Assembly (NCBI GenBank): GCA_963772845.1 | Contig: CAVYYW010000033.1 | Coordinates: 1 to 11,184 of the forward strand | Reading direction: 5' to 3' | DNA: 11,184 bases | Source: CAVYYW01 sp963772845 | Lineage (GTDB): Bacteria; Bacillota; Bacilli; Bacillales; Sporolactobacillaceae | Part shown: one piece after another, positions 5,902 to 11,184 of the stretch | Layout: each line of letters begins with the position of its first letter | How positions within the stretch are numbered: the first letter of the stretch is position 1 | Position numbers and translations under genes: made by a program | The notes under the pieces: model-generated | The model's input: the letters and a program-made list of their open reading frames with translations, nothing else | The model's database searches: none | What the model was told of the DNA's origin: nothing

Positions 5902-6837
5902 CTACGCTTTAAGGAACGCTAAAGCTTCAGGCAGAATGGCACTGAAGTCTTCCGGGAAATCATGGTCCAGATCAGGGTAGACGACCGCTTGATGCTCAAT
6001 GCCCTTTTCAAAGAGCAGATGTTCGAAGGTCTTTGCATCATCCCTGCAGTCCTCATCCTTTTCCCCATAAATAATAAAGCCTTTCACACTTTTTTCTCTT
6101 AAAACATCAAGTAACGGCTCCCACTCACTGATCTCCGGAAGCCAAGGCGCTACAAAAATGAACCCTTTCGCTTCAACGGCTCCAGTCAGCAAGGAATAAA
6201 GAGCGATGCGTGCCCCCGCTGAAAAACCGCCTAATATCATTGTCCCGCTCTCTAAACTGAATTCTGCAGACAACTGACTGATATGCTGCTCCAGTTCTTC
6301 CACGCCTTGTGCCAGATCCTCCCACATATACCCTTCAGAAAAATCAATATCTGACGACTGAGGCAAGGCCAGGTGAAAGCCAGATTTTAATGCCGGCAGC
6401 CAATACGGTTCAGCGATGGCGATATTTTCCTCATTTCCATGCAAGGCAACGAGCAGGTCCGATCCTTCCTCTGCCCTTGTGATTTTTAATTCCGAAACGG
6501 CAGACGCTTTTGCTTCTGCTTCCCTCTTTTTGCACAGATCAGCAAGCTTCTGGAATTGAGGTATTGATCTTAGCGAAGCTAGATCATCATCCGACATTAA
6601 GTAGTCGTAACTGTACCACAGCCCTTTTTCTAAAATTGCTTCCTCCATAATGCTGATCGCAAGTCTCTCGTTTCCAGCTTTATTCGCTGTGGCATAGCGG
6701 AAGTTATAAATCTGAGCGGGATTACCCCTCACTTCCTTCGCATGCTCCGTAATATATTGATAAGCTTCCTCATAGTTTTCGTCCATATATAATTCCAACG
6801 TTCGGTTCATCAAACGATTATACGTCAAATTTTTCAA
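5902..6837 (-). CDS. Alpha/beta hydrolase with N-terminal helical (TPR-like) region
   Basis: Predicted cytosolic serine hydrolase of 311 aa; the substrate is unknown, with an esterase or carboxylesterase-like fold most likely. Residues 1-105 are helical and TPR-like (repeating Y/A/L spacing, 'NYEEAYQYITEHAKE'). Residues 125-311 form the hydrolase: HGN (133-135) as likely oxyanion loop, nucleophile elbow GGFSAG with Ser206, Asp261 in YGEKDED as likely acid, and His292 in DHDFP. The full triad is present. The start is a TTG at 6837 with AAAGGA eight bases upstream; the internal ATG at codon 10 has no comparable site. It is convergent with the DUF4363 gene and divergent from the L,D-transpeptidase. 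The fusion of a helical repeat to a hydrolase suggests a protein-binding role, which is inference. Confidence 0.85.
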   Translation of the reverse strand: MKNLTYNRLMNRTLELYMDENYEEAYQYITEHAKEVRGNPAQIYNFRYATANKAGNERLAISIMEEAILEKGLWYSYDYLMSDDDLASLRSIPQFQKLADLCKKREAEAKASAVSELKITRAEEGSDLLVALHGNEENIAIAEPYWLPALKSGFHLALPQSSDIDFSEGYMWEDLAQGVEELEQHISQLSAEFSLESGTMILGGFSAGARIALYSLLTGAVEAKGFIFVAPWLPEISEWEPLLDVLREKSVKGFIIYGEKDEDCRDDAKTFEHLLFEKGIEHQAVVYPDLDHDFPEDFSAILPEALAFLKA

Positions 6838-6870
6838 AAGCCACGTCCTTTCTGCACAAAGCCCATGCAG

Positions 6871-6888
6871 TCCTTCTGTTTAGAAGGA
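6871..6888. promoter_or_regulatory. Small palindrome in the divergent promoter region
   Basis: TCCTTCT (6871-6877) and AGAAGGA (6882-6888) are a perfect 7-bp inverted repeat around gttt. They sit in the 111-bp gap between the divergent hydrolase and L,D-transpeptidase genes. It could be an operator or chance; no regulator is encoded here. Confidence 0.35.
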
Positions 6889-6890
6889 AG

Positions 6891-6919
6891 ATATTTTCTT
6901 TATCATATCAGCATAAAAT
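6891..6919 (+). promoter_or_regulatory. Possible promoter of the L,D-transpeptidase gene
   Basis: CATAAAAT (6912-6919) contains a five-of-six sigma-A -10 (TAAAAT) but lacks a good -35. ATATT at 6891-6895 with CATAAAAT also loosely resembles a sigma-E promoter, though the 16-bp gap is longer than usual. Weak on both readings. Confidence 0.25.
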
Positions 6920-6948
6920 GGAGGAAGCTATACCTGGGGGGATTTTCG

Positions 6949-7284
6949 ATGACTTACTGGATTGACGTGGCGGTGAAACGTCGCCAGCTAACGCTTTTCG
7001 ATGGGAGCCATTTGATTAAACGCTATCCGATCGCAGTCGGTAAAATGCTGACGCCAACACCATCAGGCTCTTATACCATTATTAATAAAGAAAAGAACCC
7101 GGGCGGTCCATTTGGCGCTTTCTGGATGGGACTATCCAAGCCGCATTACGGGATTCACGGGACCAACAACCCAGCTTCCATTGGCAAAAATGTTTCCCAC
7201 GGCTGCATTCGTATGAAAAACGGTGATGTGGTGAAGCTTTCACAACTCGTCCCACTTGGAACAACGGTCTATATTCATCCTTGA
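6949..7284 (+). CDS. Small L,D-transpeptidase (YkuD catalytic domain)
   Basis: Catalytic-domain-only L,D-transpeptidase of 111 aa. The family uses a cysteine to make 3-3 (mDap-mDap) peptidoglycan cross-links. Seen: AVGK (29-32), PTPSG (36-40), HGTN with H70, and the catalytic motif SHGCIRM (83-89) with H84, C86 and R88. There is no signal peptide, membrane helix or LysM domain, unlike Bacillus YkuD (about 160 aa with LysM). How it would reach the wall is therefore unclear; similar stand-alone versions occur in Bacillaceae and could act in the spore or after mother-cell lysis (inference). The start is the ATG at 6949, with GGGGGGA seven bases upstream; an earlier ATG at 6865 in the same frame has no such site and adds 28 residues unlike the family. 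Confidence 0.9.
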   Translation: MTYWIDVAVKRRQLTLFDGSHLIKRYPIAVGKMLTPTPSGSYTIINKEKNPGGPFGAFWMGLSKPHYGIHGTNNPASIGKNVSHGCIRMKNGDVVKLSQLVPLGTTVYIHP

Positions 7285-7288
7285 GGAA

Positions 7289-7315
7289 TTAATTTCTGCA
7301 AATTAAACGTTTTTC
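7289..7315 (+). terminator. Weak terminator-like hairpin after the L,D-transpeptidase
   Basis: TTAATTT (7289-7295) and AAATTAA (7300-7306) pair around ctgc, followed by acgtttttcttt. The stem is entirely A/T, so termination efficiency is doubtful. Confidence 0.3.
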
Positions 7316-7415
7316 TTTAAAATTGATCGCATTCGCGGTTATTAATATAGCAAAACAAACAATAGGACGAGCGTTTTTTAACAAAAAAAGGGATTAGAAC
7401 TGCCATGTGGAATAC

Positions 7416-7849
7416 TTTACTAAGTGAATCAATTTCATAAAAAACATGGTAACAGGATGTGGCATACTTTGCCCATCTTTCTTAATGAGCGTTGCGGGGT
7501 CTCGCTTGGAACGCTGGTCCTGCAGGGTTAGCGCAAGGCTACTGAAAAAGTCCCCCGGTGTCGTCTGATTGTTGATTTCCGCTCTAGGCTGCTCGCATTC
7601 CGCGGGCACGGCCTCAGCTAACTTAGGCGTGATCTCTTTGGGCGCCAAAGTGGATCACGCGGCGTCTCAAATTTTCCAACAGCACAGCCGAGTGAACGTT
7701 GAAAACCTTTAAATGGACTTTTTTAGTGTCTTCTCGCTGTTCCAACAGGCATCTCGCACCTCCCGGCAACAAGGCCGTTTGAACTTTCCTTGCTCTAACC
7801 CTCATGTAATGGCTCGCATTTTAGCATTCATGAAATTGACTCAAGTAAA
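7416..7849. repeat. Mosaic repeat element with imperfect terminal inverted repeats
   Basis: The left end (7416-7438) and right end (7830-7849) are inverted copies: ATGAAATTGA followed by cTCA and AGTAAA on the right matches the complement of the left end with one mismatch and a 3-nt gap. No transposase frame lies inside and no clear target duplication flanks it, so it would be a non-autonomous, MITE-like element at best. Its interior includes the block 7537-7694 that recurs inverted near 10.7 kb, and a gggtctcgcttgg/tcctgcagggt stretch at 7499-7529. It fills the gap between the L,D-transpeptidase and the permease gene (7285-7884). Confidence 0.5.
7537..7694 (-). repeat. Interspersed repeat R6, short copy (inverted relative to 10618-10897)
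   Basis: The reverse complement matches both flanks of 10618-10897: CACTCGGCTGTGCT at one end and GGCtACTGaAAAAGT-type sequence at the other. A long conserved centre contains GATCCACTTTGGCGCCCAAA, AGTTAGCTGAGGCCGTG and AGCAGCCTAGAGCG. It lacks a 121-bp block present in the other copy. Short frames in both strands here are artefacts of the repeat. Confidence 0.85.
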
Positions 7850-7884
7850 CCGTTTTTATTCCTCTGGATTGGATTTGATCTTTC

Positions 7885-7974
7885 ATGAAAATTTTTAAGT
7901 CGCCTTTATTTTTAATAGGTTTCCTAATTGTTGCGACACTATTTGTGTCCAGTTTGATCTATTCCAGTGGCTGA
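7885..7974 (+). pseudogene. Detached N-terminal helix of the ABC permease (out of frame)
   Basis: An ATG at 7885 opens a 29-codon frame (MKIFKSPLFLIGFLIVATLF followed by VSSLIYSSG) that is a basic N-terminus plus one hydrophobic helix. It stops at TGA 7972-7974. OppC/DppC-type permeases begin with exactly such a helix before the extracellular loop, and the downstream frame at 7967 starts in that loop. Skipping the A at 7966 joins the two. No good ribosome binding site precedes the ATG, and the repeat element ends 35 bp upstream. Confidence 0.7.
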
Positions 7975-8905
7975 CGGAGACGTGCCGGTCGTTCAATACA
8001 TTTATAAGAATGGGAATGTCGTGGGGTCGTATCCGTTTACGCCGTTTCAACTTCCCCCATTTGGAACCGATGATGCCGGAAATAATTTGTTTTATGAAAT
8101 ATTAGTCGGTGCGAAGTATACGATTGGTATTGCGGTCGGTGTCTCCATTTTCCGTGTCATTCTGTCCGGTCTTTTTGGGGTCGTTCTTGGCCATATGCGT
8201 GAAGGGTATACCCGCTGGTTTGCGGGCTTTTCGAATGCTTTCCACTACATGCCGGTCGTTATACTTTGTTATTTGCTGCTCAATGGTGTGTTGATGGGTG
8301 TGGGGACCCCGCCGGTTTTCCCAAACAGCTTTACAGTTAGAGTTCTTTTCGAGCTTTCTATCCTGATTCTTGTCGCTCTTCCCGCCACCTCGATGTTAAT
8401 CGGAAACGATGTTCGGGCTATTTTAAGCAATGAATATATCGCTTCTTCAGGGCTTCTCGGCGGAAATCGAAGCCATATCCTCAGAAGACATGTCTGGCTT
8501 CATCTGAAACCGAAGCTCGGCATTTATCTCGTGGAACAGATTGTCCAAGTCCTCATACTACTGTGTCATCTTGGTCTGATTAATTTGTTTTTCGGAGGGA
8601 CGGCATCGATTAAAATGCGCGGAGTGGTTATTTATTTATCAATCAGCAATGAATGGTCAGGGTTGATTGGAAAGTCCTATAACAAGCTGTATGTGTCACC
8701 ATGGATGGCCTTAGTCCCGCTGGTGATGTTCGCCATAACGATTCTCGCTTTTAATCTAATCCTTGAGGGCTTGAAAAATCCGGGCAGGAAACGAATAAAA
8801 ACAAGCCACACGAGTTCCTCATCCGAAAATCAACCCGTTACACCACAATCGATTCCAACCGAAGACTTTGTAACCTATAAACAAGCAGGAGGTGCCGAGC
8901 GATGA
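7967..8905 (+). CDS. Opp/Dpp-type ABC transporter permease (OppC-like), 5' end frameshifted
   Basis: Inner subunit of a peptide- or nickel-type ABC importer, 312 aa as read. It opens in the extracellular loop with PPFGTDDAGNN (30-40), the counterpart of the OppC GTD-x-x-G-R-D motif. Five hydrophobic segments follow (about 52-75, 92-112, 126-146, 185-209 and 246-267). The cytoplasmic EAA-type loop at 156-184 (EYIASSGLLGG, then HILRRH-like basic residues) should contact the ATPase. The first helix lies in another frame at 7885, so an intact gene would encode about 340 aa. GTG at 7967 has no ribosome binding site and is only the first start codon in frame. The C-terminal 36 residues are a polar Ser/Thr/Pro-rich tail, unusual for the family. 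ATGA overlap with the next gene indicates translational coupling. Substrate not predictable. Confidence 0.75.
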   Translation: MADGDVPVVQYIYKNGNVVGSYPFTPFQLPPFGTDDAGNNLFYEILVGAKYTIGIAVGVSIFRVILSGLFGVVLGHMREGYTRWFAGFSNAFHYMPVVILCYLLLNGVLMGVGTPPVFPNSFTVRVLFELSILILVALPATSMLIGNDVRAILSNEYIASSGLLGGNRSHILRRHVWLHLKPKLGIYLVEQIVQVLILLCHLGLINLFFGGTASIKMRGVVIYLSISNEWSGLIGKSYNKLYVSPWMALVPLVMFAITILAFNLILEGLKNPGRKRIKTSHTSSSSENQPVTPQSIPTEDFVTYKQAGGAER

Positions 8906-9774
8906 AGGATACGGCCGTCCGCTTATCAAAATCATTTCTGATGACATTTTTCTATATCATCCTTATTGGGTCCCTGCCCGCCATGTTTCAGGGTGTAAAA
9001 TTAGCCCCTGGCTCCTATTTAAAATCTTTATATAACGTCATCCAGGATCTCCTGCAGCCTTCGCATTTGGTTTACATGAACCACATCAATGTGCAGGTGG
9101 TGACCCGACCGTTATTTCCGTTTATCATTAGCCCTTGGCTCTACTCTCTGCTTCTGTTATTTATTTCTCTTATCTTAGCTCTGATCATCAGCCTGATATT
9201 AACGTATGTCACGCTGCAGCTTCCCGAACGCCTTCTCAATTGGATTAAAGGATTCTTTTTCTTACTGGAATCTCTCCCAGACATCTTAATTCTTGGCATT
9301 CTGCAGTTATCGGTCGTCTGGATATATGAAGAAACGCATGTTTTGCTTTTCAATATCGCAAACTACCAGTCCAATTCAATCGCCTTGCCGATTCTCGGTC
9401 TAACGATTGTGCCTGTCACCCTGCTGTACCGAGGCATGGTCCTGGAGGTTGAACAAGAATACACAAAACCCTATGTCGAATTTGCGAGATCAAAAGGCTT
9501 AAAGAACAGTGTCGTCCTCTTAAAGCATATTTTAAGAAATCATTTAATTCATATCTTCTCCCATTCCAAATTCATCATCTGGTTTATGCTTTCCAACCTG
9601 CTGATGGTTGAATACATCTTTAATATTCAAGGATTATTACGGACCATGCTTTACTTCGGGAGTCCCGACGTACTGACGTCCGGTTTATTACTGTTATTCC
9701 TGCCGATCTTTCTATTCTTTGCCATTGGCCAGTTTCTTATAGAAAAATTAATCGGTCAGCCCATTGAATTGTAA
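8902..9774 (+). CDS. Opp/Dpp-type ABC transporter permease (OppB-like)
   Basis: Partner permease of 290 aa. Seen: an N-terminal helix (about 12-28), an extracellular loop to about 75, then further hydrophobic segments at about 80-104, 116-141, 158-180, 222-241 and 260-283. The cytoplasmic EAA loop reads YVEFARSKGL followed by KHILRNHLI (191-216), the typical OppB/DppB ARAKGL-x-x-LRNAL pattern. AGGAGGTG (8887-8894) lies seven bases before the ATG, and that ATG overlaps the stop of the OppC-like gene (ATGA). The order OppC-like then OppB-like is the reverse of most opp/dpp operons. No ATPase or binding-protein gene is in the window, so the pair must use components encoded elsewhere or be an orphan. 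If the upstream partner is truly frameshifted, the transporter may be inactive. Confidence 0.85.
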   Translation: MKDTAVRLSKSFLMTFFYIILIGSLPAMFQGVKLAPGSYLKSLYNVIQDLLQPSHLVYMNHINVQVVTRPLFPFIISPWLYSLLLLFISLILALIISLILTYVTLQLPERLLNWIKGFFFLLESLPDILILGILQLSVVWIYEETHVLLFNIANYQSNSIALPILGLTIVPVTLLYRGMVLEVEQEYTKPYVEFARSKGLKNSVVLLKHILRNHLIHIFSHSKFIIWFMLSNLLMVEYIFNIQGLLRTMLYFGSPDVLTSGLLLLFLPIFLFFAIGQFLIEKLIGQPIEL

Positions 9775-9796
9775 ATATCTGAAGGGGGGTGATTTT

Positions 9797-9904
9797 ATGA
9801 TAACCACCGTTTTCTTTGATCTGTTTGAAACGCTGATTTCGGAATGGGAAAAGAGAAAGACTCATTGTAATCAGCGAGTGGCCTCTGAACCAGTCCAAAT
9901 TTGA
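9797..9904 (+). pseudogene. HAD-superfamily hydrolase, 5' fragment only
   Basis: A 35-codon frame starts at ATG 9797 with a strong GGGGGGTG site seven bases upstream. Its first 18 residues (MITTVFFDLFETLISEWE) are the beta-strand and motif I of a haloacid-dehalogenase-type hydrolase, with D8 as the nucleophile and T12 in the expected place. After that the chain is unlike the family and stops at 9902. Full members have about 200-230 residues, so this is a remnant. It starts 22 bp after the OppB-like gene, so it was probably the third gene of that operon. The break coincides with an inverted repeat and the start of the repeat region. Confidence 0.8.
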
Positions 9905-9924
9905 GAATAACAAATCCACTCGCT
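9873..9924. repeat. Inverted repeat at the truncation point of the HAD gene
   Basis: AGCGAGTGG (9873-9881) and CCACTCGCT (9916-9924) are perfect 9-bp inverted repeats separated by 34 bp. The left arm lies where the HAD similarity has just ended. This may mark the junction of the inserted or rearranged sequence. Confidence 0.5.
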
Positions 9925-9953
9925 TACCACAGACAAACGGTTACCTCACTCTT

Positions 9954-10530
9954 ATGAAAGACATTCAGCGCTCTTATTAGGCCGTTTATCCATTATATAT
10001 CAAATGAAAGACACTTCCTTTTCTTTTTAATCCCCTTTTGTCCTTCATCGCCCTCATGAAAGACATTTCAACCGATTTTCGACCCCCTTTTGTCCTTCAT
10101 CGCCCCTATGAAGGACATTTCAACCACTTTTCGAACCCGTTTTGTCCTTCATCACCCCTATGAAGGACATTTCAACCACTTTTCGACCTCGTTTTGTCCT
10201 TCATCACCCCTATGAAGGACATTTCAACCGCTTTTCGACCCCGTTTTGTCCTTCATCACCCCTATGAAGGACATTTCAATCACTTTTCGACCCCCTTTTG
10301 TCCTTCATCGCCCCTATGAAGGACATTTCAACCACTTTTCGACCCCGTTTTGTCCTTCATCGCCCCTATGAAGGACATTTCAACCACTTTTCGAACCCGT
10401 TTTGTCCTTCATCACCCCTATGAAGGACATTTCAACCGATTTTCGACCCCGTTTTGTCCTTCATCACCCCTATGAAGGACATTTCCACCACTTTTCGACC
10501 CCCTTTTGTCCTTCATCACTTTTATGAAGG
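9954..10530. repeat. 52-bp tandem array with a hairpin in every period
   Basis: ATGAA(A/G)GAC recurs at 10056, 10108, 10160, 10212, 10264, 10316, 10368, 10420 and 10472 at exactly 52 bp each, with a terminal remnant at 10524. Two decayed units start at 9954 and 10004 (50 bp apart, then 52). At each junction, TGTCCTTCAT and ATGAAGGACA form a perfect 10-bp stem around a 7-nt loop (cgcccct or cacccct). Between stems lie about 25 conserved bases (tttcaaccacttttcga-type, then cccc and g or c). Only a few positions vary, and the units at 10108 and 10368 are identical. There is no T run after the stem and no coding frame with a ribosome binding site. Confidence 0.95.
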
Positions 10531-10617
10531 CTAAGGCTCCGCCCTCACTCTCCATTGGCTAAGAATCTCAGCCGCTCATTTTTCCGAAGAAGACAACGAA
10601 AGGCCACTGAAAAACTC

Positions 10618-10897
10618 CACTCGGCTGTGCTGCTGGAAAATTTGAGACGCCACGTGCTCAGCTGATGACCGCTAAATATCTATAGCCAAAAATGACTTTT
10701 AAATGGCCACACCAGGCAACAAAAAGTTGATTGTAGCGGAGGGCGCGAGACTCCGACGGGAGTAGCACGTGTCCGAAGATCCACTTTGGCGCCCAAAGAA
10801 ACCACGCCAAAGTTAGCTGAGGCCGTGTCCGTAGAACGCAAGCAGCCTAGAGCGAAATCAACAGGCACGGCGACACCGAAAAACTTTTCCAGTGGCC
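10618..10897 (+). repeat. Interspersed repeat R6, long copy
   Basis: Matches the reverse complement of 7537-7694 over its left 39 bp (10618-10656) and right 120 bp (10778-10897). The intervening 121 bp (10657-10777) is absent from the other copy. That block is bounded by two CACGTG hexamers, at 10651-10656 and 10766-10771. It contains a CTCC-N4-GGAG core at 10751-10762. The right end (ttttccagtggcc) and the sequence at 10603-10615 (ggccactgaaaaa) are inverted relatives of each other. The gap 9905-11044 therefore holds only repeats and the terminator below. Confidence 0.85.
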
Positions 10898-10940
10898 TCT
10901 GTGAGATGCGAGGACTTCCGAAGCTCGGCTAGAGGAACAC

Positions 10941-10988
10941 AAAAAAGAGTGCCGGCACGACTCTCTTTTGAGAACGTGTCGGCACTCT
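10941..10988 (-). terminator. Strong intrinsic terminator for the partial minus-strand gene
   Basis: Bases 10946-10959 pair with 10975-10988 over 14 positions, with a single G-T pair. The stem is GC-rich in the middle, with a 15-nt loop. On the minus strand the hairpin is followed by TTTTTT (10946-10941). It lies about 55 bp after the stop at 11045. Confidence 0.9.
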
Positions 10989-11044
10989 ACCTAAGAAACT
11001 TTTTCAGCGGCCCAGACAAATCACCCACCTGGGGATTTACCATT

Positions 11045-11184
11045 TCACTTTGCTTTATACGAGATAATGTAGACATCATCGTTGTCTTTAATCGCTTGCT
11101 CAATCGACTTTTTATCATCAGCCGAAATGGCTTTCATTTCATTTCTATTATTCTCTGCAAAAACGCCTATGATTGTGTAGTCAT
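11045..11184 (-). CDS. C-terminal 45 residues of an unknown protein (partial)
   Basis: A minus-strand frame runs off the window's right edge and ends at TGA (11047-11045). The visible end is hydrophilic, with alternating strand and helix character: a DYTIIGVF strand, an ADDKKSIEQAIKDNDD helix-like stretch, and a final VYIISYKAK strand. Support for it being real: open to the edge, plausible composition, and a strong terminator right behind it. I do not recognise the family. An ATG at 11184 is in another frame and stops after five codons. Confidence 0.6.
   Translation of the reverse strand, partial: DYTIIGVFAENNRNEMKAISADDKKSIEQAIKDNDDVYIISYKAK

Noticed and set aside
7394..7898. Several 60-85 aa frames on both strands upstream of the permease
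   Set aside because: They fall within the mosaic repeat; the matching frame in the inverted copy near 10.7 kb is not conserved at protein level.
9954..10530. CRISPR array
   Set aside because: Spacing and palindromic units look right, but the sequences between the palindromes are nearly identical to one another and no cas gene is present.
9954..10530. Iteron-type replication origin
   Set aside because: No rep gene, no DnaA boxes and no AT-rich unwinding region beside the array; the neighbours are chromosomal.
10680..10868. 62-aa minus-strand frame
   Set aside because: Part of the R6 repeat, without a ribosome binding site or recognisable similarity.

Overview
The window looks like a chromosomal accessory segment from a spore-forming Bacillota, most likely Bacillaceae (Bacillus in the broad sense). 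The evidence is protein families typical of that group (UPF0344/YisL-like, DUF5316-like, DUF421 paired with DUF4363, a very small YkuD-type L,D-transpeptidase), AAGGAGG-like ribosome binding sites before nearly every gene, TTG starts, and T-tailed intrinsic terminators. No replication, phage, transposase or conjugation gene is visible.

Layout. 46-1545 (+): an FAD-dependent L-amino-acid oxidase with the full snake-venom-LAAO-type active-site set. 1522-2056: an imperfect direct repeat of about 190 bp, whose copies are separated by a terminator and a five-unit 21-bp array. 2112-2942 (-): two small membrane proteins (UPF0344; DUF5316-like). 3226-3549 (+): a small membrane protein whose 3' end is frameshifted and runs into a repeat element bounded by perfect 60-bp direct repeats. 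3835-4446 (-): a class I SAM methyltransferase. 4792-5890 (+): a DUF421/DUF4363 membrane pair, probably one operon. 5902-6837 (-): a helical-repeat plus alpha/beta-hydrolase protein. 6949-7284 (+): a cytosol-type small L,D-transpeptidase. 7416-7849: a mosaic repeat element with imperfect terminal inverted repeats. 7885-9774 (+): two Opp/Dpp-type ABC permeases with ATGA-coupled translation; the first has its N-terminal membrane helix in another frame. 9797-9904 (+): the first codons of a truncated HAD hydrolase. 9954-10530: a 52-bp tandem array in which each period carries a 10-bp-stem hairpin. 10618-10897: an inverted, longer copy of the repeat at 7537-7694. 11045-11184 (-): the C-terminus of an unknown protein with a strong terminator after it.

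The genes do not form one pathway. What unites the window is heavy decoration of gene ends by several families of structured, non-coding repeats. Four genes are altered where they meet a repeat or lie close to one: the LAAO C-terminal tail, the small membrane protein's frame, the permease 5' end and the HAD fragment. The most unusual object is the 52-bp hairpin array. It resembles a CRISPR in its spacing, but both the 'repeat' and the 'spacer' are conserved. I see no protein-coding system that I could call new.
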